NCBI GenBank assembly: GCA_946406195.1
Contig: CAMJJT010000022.1
Span: 1-36,812 of the forward strand
Direction: 5' to 3'
DNA: 36,812 nucleotides
Origin: an uncultured Bacteroidales bacterium
GTDB lineage: Bacteria > Bacteroidota > Bacteroidia > Bacteroidales > Paludibacteraceae
Positions 31,701 through 36,812 of this stretch are shown here, one piece after another. The translations under genes and the position numbers were made by a program. Numbering within the stretch: position 1 is the first letter of the stretch; every line of letters starts with the position of its first letter. The notes beneath the pieces were generated by a model. It was given only the letters and a program-made list of their open reading frames with translations, ran no database searches and was not told where the DNA came from.

Positions 31701-31813
31701 ATGGAAGAATTTCGAGTTGACCCGCGGGTGACGACACCCGAAGCGCGGGCTATGTGCCTGCCAATACCATCGTCGGCGGTAATCCTGCCAAACTGATTAA
31801 GATGATTGAATAA
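31701..31813 (+). pseudogene. Remnant of a sugar O-acetyltransferase
   Basis: Bases 31748-31813 read GYVPANTIVGGNPAKLIKMIE and stop, the standard C-terminus of hexapeptide-repeat acetyltransferases (maltose/galactoside type). Just upstream an ATG frame (MEEFRVDPRVTTPEA) in another phase may be the old N-terminus. Between them a strong hairpin (CCCGCG/CGCGGG with inner GGGTG-ACGA-CACCC) marks the junction. The left-handed beta-helix core is gone. Confidence 0.6.
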
Positions 31814-31834
31814 CGACGGTCAAACGACAGTCAA
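31813..31834. repeat. 11-bp tandem duplication
   Basis: ACGACGGTCAA and ACGACAGTCAA follow each other directly after the acetyltransferase remnant. Confidence 0.65.
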
Positions 31835-31870
31835 GGCTTATGTCACGCCTTTGTTATACCATTGCTGAAT

Positions 31871-31926
31871 GGACATTTTGGCACAAAAGATGGACAAATT
31901 GTCACGAAAAGTGGACAAATTGGCAG
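31871..31926 (+). promoter_or_regulatory. Three 14-bp repeats at 21-bp spacing (enhancer candidates)
   Basis: GGACATTTTGGCAC (871-884), GGACAAATTGTCAC (892-905) and GGACAAATTGGCAG (913-926) start exactly 21 bp apart, two helical turns. The middle copy contains the dyad GACAA-A-TTGTC. They end 12 bp before the sigma-54 promoter, where a bacterial enhancer-binding protein could act. Confidence 0.6.
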
Positions 31927-31938
31927 AGATTTGACATC

Positions 31939-31953
31939 TGGCACGCTTATTGC
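31939..31953 (+). promoter_or_regulatory. Sigma-54 (RpoN) promoter of hsp20
   Basis: TGGCAC (939-944), five bases, TTGC (950-953) is a perfect -24/-12 match. No TAnnTTTG element is seen between 31640 and the hsp20 start, unlike other genes here. Confidence 0.72.
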
Positions 31954-31970
31954 CTTTTTTAGGGTGAAAA

Positions 31971-32023
31971 CGCAACTACGCATACTACGCAAAACACGTA
32001 AACTACGCAAACTACGTTAAACA
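31971..32023 (+). repeat. Nonamer array in the hsp20 leader
   Basis: After CGCAACTA come five 9-bp units: CGCATACTA, CGCAAAACA, CGTAAACTA, CGCAAACTA and CGTTAAACA. It lies in the predicted 5' untranslated region and ends 28 bases before the start codon. Confidence 0.75.
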
Positions 32024-32051
32024 TCGTTTAACTAAATTTGGAGGATTGATT

Positions 32052-32498
32052 ATGAAAAATGCAATGTGTCGTAGAAACAGTTGGCTGCCGACAAACGGAT
32101 GGTTCCCGACCGTATTTGATGAGTTTTTGAACAATGACATGCTGAACACGGCAAGCAATGTGGCGCCTTCGGTTAACGTCAAAGAGAACGAGCACGGCTA
32201 TGTAGTCGAACTGGCTGCTCCGGGCGTTAAGAAAGAGTACTGCCGAGTACACGTCGATGAGGACCACAACCTCTGCGTCGCCATCGAGAACAAGTTCGAA
32301 CACAAGGAAGAAGACAAACATTCGCACTACTTGAGACGCGAGTTTGCTTACACGAACTTCGAGCAGAAGTACACCTTGCCGGACAATGTGGATGAAGCGA
32401 AGATCGCCGCAAAAGTCGAAGATGGTATCTTGACCATCGACCTGCCGAAGATCAAACGCGAAGAAGGCAAGACCGGACGCCAAATCGCCATCTCATAA
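32052..32498 (+). CDS. Small heat shock protein Hsp20/alpha-crystallin
   Basis: The 148-residue protein has an alpha-crystallin domain: SVNVKENEHGYVVELAAPGVKKE, DNLCVAIENKFE-like strand (HNLCVAIEN), FEQKYTLPDNVDEAKIAAKVEDGILTIDLPK. It would hold unfolding proteins as an ATP-independent chaperone. The ATG at 32052 is chosen because GGAGG (32040-32044) lies seven bases before it, a strong Shine-Dalgarno that is unusual in this phylum. An in-frame TTG at 32046 is less likely. It has a sigma-54-type promoter and its own terminator, so it is a single-gene stress unit. Confidence 0.93.
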   Translation: MKNAMCRRNSWLPTNGWFPTVFDEFLNNDMLNTASNVAPSVNVKENEHGYVVELAAPGVKKEYCRVHVDEDHNLCVAIENKFEHKEEDKHSHYLRREFAYTNFEQKYTLPDNVDEAKIAAKVEDGILTIDLPKIKREEGKTGRQIAIS

Positions 32499-32520
32499 CG
32501 AGGCATGTTCCCTAAAAACC

Positions 32521-32551
32521 AGAGCACTCCAAGAGCGAGTGCTCTTTTTTT
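32521..32551 (+). terminator. Terminator of hsp20
   Basis: AGAGCACT pairs with AGTGCTCT around a nine-base loop and is followed by a T run. Confidence 0.9.
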
Positions 32552-32571
32552 GTGCTCAAAACACAAAAAGA

Positions 32572-32603
32572 TTTGCACATATCAATTATTTGTAGTACCT
32601 TTG
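32572..32603 (+). promoter_or_regulatory. Promoter of the PfkB kinase gene
   Basis: TTTG (32572-32575) and TACCTTTG (32596-32603) with a 20-bp spacer. Confidence 0.8.
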
Positions 32604-32635
32604 CCTGCGAAATCAGAAATGAAAACGACAATAAC

Positions 32636-33556
32636 ATGTACAAACCGGAGATTTGCAATACGTTGACAAATTACAGACGAGTAATAGGCATCGGAGAGAC
32701 GGTGTTGGATATTCTGTTTAAGAATGACCAGCCGCAGAAGGCCGTTCCGGGCGGATCAACGTTTAACAGTATCGTTTCGTTGGGACGCGTCGGAGTGCCT
32801 TGTGCCATGGTGACGGAAGTCGGAGGAGACCATATCGGCGATCTGACTTGTCAGTACTTGCGCGAGAATGGCGTGTCGGATGAGTTCGTCCGTCGCCACG
32901 CAGGAACCAAATCGCATATCACGCTGGCATTTTTGGACGAGCACAACGATGCGCAGTATATCTTCTACAAGGACCATGCCTCTGCGGCTTTGGATGGCGA
33001 GTTACCACATATCCAAGCCTCCGATATTGTGCTCTTTGGCTCGTTCTTTGCCATCAATCCTGCTATCCGTCCAGCTGTGCAGTCGATGCTTCGCGAAGCA
33101 CGGGAAGTGGGAGCATGGCTGTATTATGACATCAATTTCCGTAAGACACACATCGCCGACATTCCGAATGTGATGGCGAATATCGAAGAAAACATGCAAC
33201 TGTCGAATATCGTACGAGGATCGATGGAAGATTTTGAATATCTCTATAATCTGACCGATGCGGACGCTATCTATGAACGCGTTCGCCCATTCTGCTCCAC
33301 CCTAATCCTGACAGATGGCGCACGGATGATTCGCGTCTATTCGCCGGAAGGCTGCGAGACGTTTTCCGTTTCGCCGATAGAGACCGTCAGCACAGTGGGA
33401 GCAGGAGATAATTTCAATGCCGGGTATATCTATGCGAAGCTCAAAGGTCTTGACAAACCCGCGCAACGTATCGCCATGGCGCAACGATGGAGTCAGGATG
33501 TATGCCAACAAATAGGCAATAACATCTCCGATGCTTTGGTAGCCGAACTGAAATGA
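32636..33556 (+). CDS. PfkB-family carbohydrate kinase
   Basis: The 306-residue protein has the ribokinase fold: GIGETVLDILF and VPGGSTFNSIVSLGRVG (sugar site), then the C-terminal signature TVGAGDNFNAGYIYA with catalytic Asp258. It is probably a fructokinase- or adenosine-type sugar kinase; the substrate cannot be fixed from sequence. The ATG at 32636 follows the promoter by 32 bases. The acetyltransferase gene begins 39 bp downstream and may be cotranscribed; a weak ACCGG/CCGGT hairpin lies between them. Confidence 0.9.
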   Translation: MYKPEICNTLTNYRRVIGIGETVLDILFKNDQPQKAVPGGSTFNSIVSLGRVGVPCAMVTEVGGDHIGDLTCQYLRENGVSDEFVRRHAGTKSHITLAFLDEHNDAQYIFYKDHASAALDGELPHIQASDIVLFGSFFAINPAIRPAVQSMLREAREVGAWLYYDINFRKTHIADIPNVMANIEENMQLSNIVRGSMEDFEYLYNLTDADAIYERVRPFCSTLILTDGARMIRVYSPEGCETFSVSPIETVSTVGAGDNFNAGYIYAKLKGLDKPAQRIAMAQRWSQDVCQQIGNNISDALVAELK

Positions 33557-33595
33557 CCGGCAAAGAACCGGTGCTATAGTAGCAAGACAGATATT

Positions 33596-34156
33596 ATGAC
33601 AGAATACGAGAAAATGCTTCATAACTTGCCGTACGATTACACGGACAAGGAAGTTCAAGAGAATATCCTGCGGGCGTACTATGCCATGCGGGATCTCAAT
33701 CAATGCGGTGCATGGGATTTGGACGAGTTGCACCGTTGTATCAAAGCCCTCATCCCTGATGCGCATCCTTCGGTGATTATTTGTCCGCCATTCCATTGCG
33801 ACCACGGCAACCGAATCAGCATAGGCGAAGGTTCGTTTGTTAATTTTAACGGCGTCTTCTTGGATGGTGGAGGTATTACCATCGGCGCTCACACGCTCAT
33901 CGGGCCCAACTGCCAACTGCTGACACCCGATCATCCGCATGATTACATGGCTCGCCGTCAGACCATAGAAACAGGGCTTCCGATTCATATTGGCGATGAC
34001 TGCTGGTTGGGAGGCGGAGTGATTGTTTGTCCGGGTGTCACCATCGGTAACCGTGTGATTGTTGGAGCCGGTTCGGTCGTCACGCATGACATCCCCGATG
34101 ATGTCGTCGTTGCCGGCAATCCCGCCAAAATAATCAAGACAATTGAACAAAAATGA
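33596..34156 (+). CDS. Maltose/galactoside O-acetyltransferase-like protein
   Basis: The 186-residue protein has the N-terminal Mac domain (MTEYEKMLHNLPYDYTDKEVQENILRA) and a left-handed beta-helix of hexapeptide repeats: ISIGEGSFVNFNGVFLDGGGITIGAHTLIGPN, HIGDDCWLGGGVIVCPGVTIGNRVIVGAGSVV. The catalytic His is in LTPDHPHD. It ends AGNPAKIIKTIEQ. It should transfer acetyl from acetyl-CoA to a sugar hydroxyl. It is full-length, unlike the related remnants at 31701 and 34153, and overlaps the latter by four bases. Confidence 0.92.
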   Translation: MTEYEKMLHNLPYDYTDKEVQENILRAYYAMRDLNQCGAWDLDELHRCIKALIPDAHPSVIICPPFHCDHGNRISIGEGSFVNFNGVFLDGGGITIGAHTLIGPNCQLLTPDHPHDYMARRQTIETGLPIHIGDDCWLGGGVIVCPGVTIGNRVIVGAGSVVTHDIPDDVVVAGNPAKIIKTIEQK

Positions 34157-34269
34157 GCATGACAATAGAGCAATTTCGTGAACGGATGACAACAGGTGAG
34201 CCGATAATAGGCGGCTCGGACTTGTTCGTCGGCGGTGTTCCGGCAAAAGTGATCAAGATGATAGAGTAA
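34153..34269 (+). CDS. Internally deleted sugar O-acetyltransferase (38 residues)
   Basis: The frame reads MSMTIEQFRERMTTGEPIIG, then GSDLFVGGVPAKVIKMIE and stop. The first 22 residues match the N-terminus of a second sugar acetyltransferase subfamily (MTIEEFR-M-G--I--GSE). The last 14 match its C-terminus (VGGVPAKVIKxIE). About 150 residues, the whole beta-helix, are missing, yet the frame is kept. It starts in the stop region of the intact acetyltransferase (ATGA-type overlap), so it is translationally coupled. It cannot be an active enzyme. Confidence 0.7.
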   Translation: MSMTIEQFRERMTTGEPIIGGSDLFVGGVPAKVIKMIE

Positions 34270-34317
34270 CGAGATAGGCCTAATATGCAAAATTGGTATA
34301 TATTCGGGCGATTTGTG

Positions 34318-34349
34318 TTTGCGTATCTGCAAAAAATGTTGTAACTTTG
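34318..34349 (+). promoter_or_regulatory. Promoter of the hydrolase-reductase operon
   Basis: TTTG (34318-34321) and TAACTTTG (34342-34349) with a 20-bp spacer. Confidence 0.8.
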
Positions 34350-34376
34350 CAGCGAATTTCAGATAAGAAAGAAAAT

Positions 34377-35501
34377 ATGAGTAAGTTTTTAACCCTTATG
34401 CTCGCGGTAATTACTTTTGCTGCTTGCACCAATTCAAATGAAAAAATGAGTAAATGCGCAAATGACACCTGGGACAAAGTGTTCCCGTTAAGTGAGAAAG
34501 TAAACCACAAAAAGGTATCCTTCCAAACCCAATACGGCTTTACGCTGGTTGGCGATCTCTACACGCCGAAGGCAAATGAGCAATCACAAATCACAAATCA
34601 CAAATACGCCGCTATCGCGGTGTCGGGTCCTTTCGGCGCAACGAAAGAGCAGAGTTCGGGTCTGTATGCCATGAAGATGGCGGAGCGTGGGTTTGTTACG
34701 CTGGCTTTTGATCCGTCTTTCACCGGTGAGAGTTCGGGCGAACCGCGTCGTACGGCTTCGCCGGATATCAATACCGAGGACTTCATGGCAGCAGTGGATT
34801 TCCTTTCCAAACTGCCAGAAGTGGATGTTGATAGAATTGGTATCATCGGTATATGTGGCTGGGGAGGTATTGCCCTCAATGCGGCGGCAGCGGATACACG
34901 TATCAAAGCGACGGTGGCTTCCACAATGTACGACATGACCCGCGTCAGCGGTAACGGTTATTTCGATTCCGCTGACACCGAAGAGGCGCGTCACGAAGCG
35001 CGTGTGGCACTCGCCGCACAACGTCTTGCAGACCCTGCTGCTATGGCAGGAGGCGTGATAGACCCACTGCCGGACGATGCACCGCAGTTCGTCAAGGACT
35101 ACTACGATTACTACAAGACCCCGCGCGGCTATCATGCGCGCAGCGGTAACTCGAATGACGGTTGGCGTGTCATCGGCACGCAGGCTTATGCCAACAGCCG
35201 TTTCCTGTATTACATCAACGAGATTCGTTCTGCTGTTCTAATCATGCACGGCGAAAATGCCCACAGCCGTTATTTCGGCGAAGCGGCGTACCATTACATG
35301 GTGGACGGCAAAGCGGAAGGCTACAAGACGGTGGTAGCTCCGAATCCGTGTCCTGAGAACAAAGAGCTGCTCATCATTCCGGATGCATCTCATTGCGATC
35401 TCTATGACGGTGGCTTCACCGAACCAGCAGGAAAAGGCGAACCCAAGAACCTCATTCCTTGGGATAAGTTGGCAGAGTTCTTCAATAAGAATCTAAAATA
35501 A
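34377..35501 (+). CDS. Alpha/beta hydrolase (dienelactone hydrolase-like), lipoprotein
   Basis: The 374-residue protein has a lipoprotein signal (LAVITFAACTN, Cys17). The hydrolase domain shows VSGPFGATKEQSSGLYA, FDPSFTGESSGEPR, the nucleophile elbow GICGWGG (158-164, with Cys160 in place of Ser) and His339 in DASHCDLYD. Cys nucleophiles occur in dienelactone hydrolases, and the GIC-elbow subfamily resembles YcjY. The substrate is unknown. Two repeat arrays lie in its 5' third, at 34432-34463 and 34571-34605. The FMN reductase starts nine bases after its stop. Confidence 0.87.
   Translation: MSKFLTLMLAVITFAACTNSNEKMSKCANDTWDKVFPLSEKVNHKKVSFQTQYGFTLVGDLYTPKANEQSQITNHKYAAIAVSGPFGATKEQSSGLYAMKMAERGFVTLAFDPSFTGESSGEPRRTASPDINTEDFMAAVDFLSKLPEVDVDRIGIIGICGWGGIALNAAAADTRIKATVASTMYDMTRVSGNGYFDSADTEEARHEARVALAAQRLADPAAMAGGVIDPLPDDAPQFVKDYYDYYKTPRGYHARSGNSNDGWRVIGTQAYANSRFLYYINEIRSAVLIMHGENAHSRYFGEAAYHYMVDGKAEGYKTVVAPNPCPENKELLIIPDASHCDLYDGGFTEPAGKGEPKNLIPWDKLAEFFNKNLK
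34432..34463 (+). repeat. Octad array after the hydrolase signal peptide
   Basis: Units ATTCAAAT, GAAAAAAT, GAGTAAAT and GCGCAAAT, four octads. It encodes NSNEKMSKCAN just after the lipidated Cys, the same place as the array in the flavodoxin gene. Confidence 0.65.
34571..34605 (+). repeat. Five-heptad element inside the hydrolase gene
   Basis: Units GGCAAAT, GAGCAAT, CACAAAT, CACAAAT and CACAAAT, 35 bp. It encodes KANEQSQITNHKY, an apparent insertion between TPK and AAIAVSGPFG. Confidence 0.85.
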
Positions 35502-35510
35502 ATTGCAGAT

Positions 35511-36044
35511 ATGAAAGTAGTTGTATTGTCAACCTCTCTCCGCGCGGGCTCAAATAGCCACGCGATGGCGGAGCAGTTTGCAGAAGGTGCCAAGAGTGCC
35601 GGACATGAAGTGGAGTTGATCTCGCTTCGCGGCAAGGAGATTAAGTTCTGTATCGGTTGTCTCAAATGTCAGGAGACAGGTGCGTGTGTGTTCAAGGACG
35701 ATGTGCCGGCGATCATGGAGAGCGTGCTCAACGCGGATGTCGTTTGCTGGGCAACGCCGATTTATTACTATGAGATGTCGGGTCAGATGAAGACGCTTAT
35801 CGACCGGATGAACGCCATGTACCCGAAGGATTACAAGTTCCGCGACATTTACCTGCTGACCACGGCAGCTGAGGACGAGGAGTTTACGCCCAAACGTGCC
35901 GAAAGCGGTTTGCAGGGATGGATTGATTGTTATGAGAAATGCGCTCTCAAAGCACATCTTTTCTGCGGCGGCGTGAATGATCCGCACGAGATTTCCGGAA
36001 ACACCAAACTGCAAGAGGCGTACGAATTAGGCAAGAATATATAA
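35511..36044 (+). CDS. NAD(P)H-dependent FMN reductase (flavodoxin family)
   Basis: The 177-residue protein has STSLRAGSNSHAMAEQFAEGA (FMN phosphate loop), then CIGCLKCQETGACVFKDDVPAIM with four cysteines, ADVVCWATPIYYYEMSGQMKTLIDRM and a C-terminal EAYELGKNI helix. Iron-sulfur flavoprotein-like reductases of this family reduce FMN or quinones with NAD(P)H. It is intact and shows what the remnant at 24983-25114 lacks. It is the second gene of the hydrolase operon. Confidence 0.88.
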   Translation: MKVVVLSTSLRAGSNSHAMAEQFAEGAKSAGHEVELISLRGKEIKFCIGCLKCQETGACVFKDDVPAIMESVLNADVVCWATPIYYYEMSGQMKTLIDRMNAMYPKDYKFRDIYLLTTAAEDEEFTPKRAESGLQGWIDCYEKCALKAHLFCGGVNDPHEISGNTKLQEAYELGKNI

Positions 36045-36064
36045 AAAATACTCCAACTAAAGCC

Positions 36065-36116
36065 AAAAAATCCCACAAAAACTTGCACATGTGGGATTTT
36101 TTTTGTAATTTTGCAC
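36065..36116 (+). terminator. Composite terminator and promoter, copy 2
   Basis: A hairpin (ATCCCACA with TGTGGGAT) plus T8 ends the reductase operon. Its loop provides TTG (36083-36085) and TAATTTTG follows at 36106-36113 with a 20-bp spacer, making the promoter of the next gene. It differs from 23596-23647 at one position only (C36086 for T23617). Confidence 0.78.
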
Positions 36117-36119
36117 TTG

Positions 36120-36304
36120 ATTTCCCTAAATAGGGTCCCCAAATAATTTTAATTTTTGGGGAGAGCGGCGCACATCCGAGTAACTACCCTTAAAACATTG
36201 TTTTAAGGCGCTTACGAGGATAGTGACCGCGACCGGCCTTGGTAAAGGCAAGGGGCAACCCGAGAATATTCCAAAGAGTATTAACTAAAAGGGTTGCTTT
36301 ATTT
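36120..36304 (+). ncRNA. Structured 5' leader of the HlyD-family gene
   Basis: The roughly 185-base leader can form CCC/GGG (about 36124-36135), CCCCAAA/TTTGGGG (about 36138-36161), CCTTAAAA-CATTG-TTTTAAGG (36188-36208), GCCTT/AAGGC (about 36237-36249) and a long-range GCAACCC/GGGTTGC stem closing near the start codon. This is far longer than other leaders here. A riboswitch or attenuator is possible. No known class is recognised. Confidence 0.4.
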
Positions 36305-36812
36305 ATGCAAAAATCCCAGATTTTCACGTATTTGTACAACACGGTTATCGTGTTGCTTCTTCTTGCAGGCATAACGTACGTTGTGCTGCAGTTCACTCAT
36401 TTCGGGCACATCGAGTACACGGACAATGCCCGCGTGTGCCAGTACATCGCGCCGCAGAACACGCGCGTGCAGGGTTTTATTAAGGAGATTCGTTTCGAAG
36501 CGTACCAGCATGTGCGCGAAGGCGACACGCTGGTCATCATTGAGGACAGCGAGTTTCGTCTGCGTCTGGCGCAAGCCAAGAGCGATTTGGCGCGTGCGCA
36601 GCAGCAAAGCAAACAAGCCGGTTCATCGGTTCGTACGGCTTCATCGAACATCTCCGCTACCGAAGCCTCCAAAGCTGAAGCGAAAGCCAATTTGGACAAT
36701 CTTGCCCGCGAGGACAAACGTTGCGAACAGTTGCTTCGGACGGGTTCTATCGCACAACAAATAGCCGACCAGACGCACTCGGCTTATCTTGCCGCACAAG
36801 CGCGTTATGAGC
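36305..36812 (+). CDS. HlyD/EmrA-family membrane fusion protein (3' truncated by window end)
   Basis: The first 169 residues show an N-terminal membrane helix (about 11-27), then YTDNARVCQYIAPQNTRVQGFIKEI (lipoyl-like half) and VREGDTLVIIEDSEFRLRLAQAKSDLARAQQQ. A long alpha-hairpin begins (AKANLDNLAREDKRCEQLLRTGSIAQQ). This is the adaptor subunit of tripartite drug or metabolite efflux pumps, spanning the periplasm. It continues past the window edge. A transporter and TolC-like gene would be expected downstream. Confidence 0.88.
   Translation, partial: MQKSQIFTYLYNTVIVLLLLAGITYVVLQFTHFGHIEYTDNARVCQYIAPQNTRVQGFIKEIRFEAYQHVREGDTLVIIEDSEFRLRLAQAKSDLARAQQQSKQAGSSVRTASSNISATEASKAEAKANLDNLAREDKRCEQLLRTGSIAQQIADQTHSAYLAAQARYE

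Noticed and set aside
31700..31750. Insertion-sequence end at the G/C hairpin
   Set aside because: No transposase fragment, target duplication or matching second end is visible. The hairpin lies at the junction of an acetyltransferase remnant.
33302..34246. Minus-strand 314-codon frame
   Set aside because: It is antisense to the kinase and acetyltransferase genes, both securely identified.

Overview
The window is chromosomal DNA of a member of the Bacteroidales (Bacteroidota), most likely an uncultured lineage. Three signs support this. Almost every transcription unit has the Bacteroidetes promoter (-7 TAnnTTTG, usually with a -33 TTG/TTTG 20 bp upstream). Ribosome binding sites are mostly absent. 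The gene families are typical: type IX secretion sorting domain, TPR-TM-HTH regulator, DUF4295 beside rpmG/rpmB, PCMD protein, PepSY-like protein, DUF3467, and the AmgK/MurU/RapZ-C set.

Layout. 1-300: tRNA-Lys(CTT), its terminator, and a duplicated tRNA 3' end. 338-2454: minus-strand operon for sugar kinase, RapZ-C domain and nucleotidyltransferase, resembling peptidoglycan sugar salvage. 2487-8321: a secreted C13/caspase-like T9SS protease, a membrane TPR regulator next to it, and a lipid kinase. 8410-9131: rpmB-rpmG-DUF4295. 9213-13002: an M49 peptidase and a chimeric gene joining EPSP synthase to a headless glycosyltransferase. 13069-14377: a plus-strand mobile remnant with dense palindromes and three small ORFs. 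14401-18075: PCMD protein, glycosyltransferase, DUF3467, nucleoside phosphorylase. 18166-22800: TamB. 22841-25926: tRNA-Arg(ACG) and a run of small genes, two of which lack their middles, then an AraC regulator. 26243-30312: an AT-rich accessory stretch with two unknown membrane or lipoproteins, a small ORF, a hairpin and a dead kinase gene. 30650-36812: flavodoxin, a candidate structured RNA, a sigma-54-driven hsp20, PfkB kinase, acetyltransferases, an alpha/beta hydrolase, an FMN reductase and the start of an HlyD-family pump subunit.

Two patterns run through the window and are the main candidates for something undescribed. First, at least nine 35-bp elements, each made of five degenerate heptanucleotides, lie inside reading frames or at start codons; most fit NNC(A/C)AA(T/C) on the sense strand. 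Related arrays have 8-, 9- or 11-bp units. Second, several genes keep their 5' and 3' ends but lack the middle: Na/Pi cotransporter, NADPH-FMN reductase, two sugar acetyltransferases and a mobile-element kinase. Three of these are rejoined in frame. The AroA-glycosyltransferase chimera may belong to the same process. All identifications rest on reading the sequence; no database search was possible.
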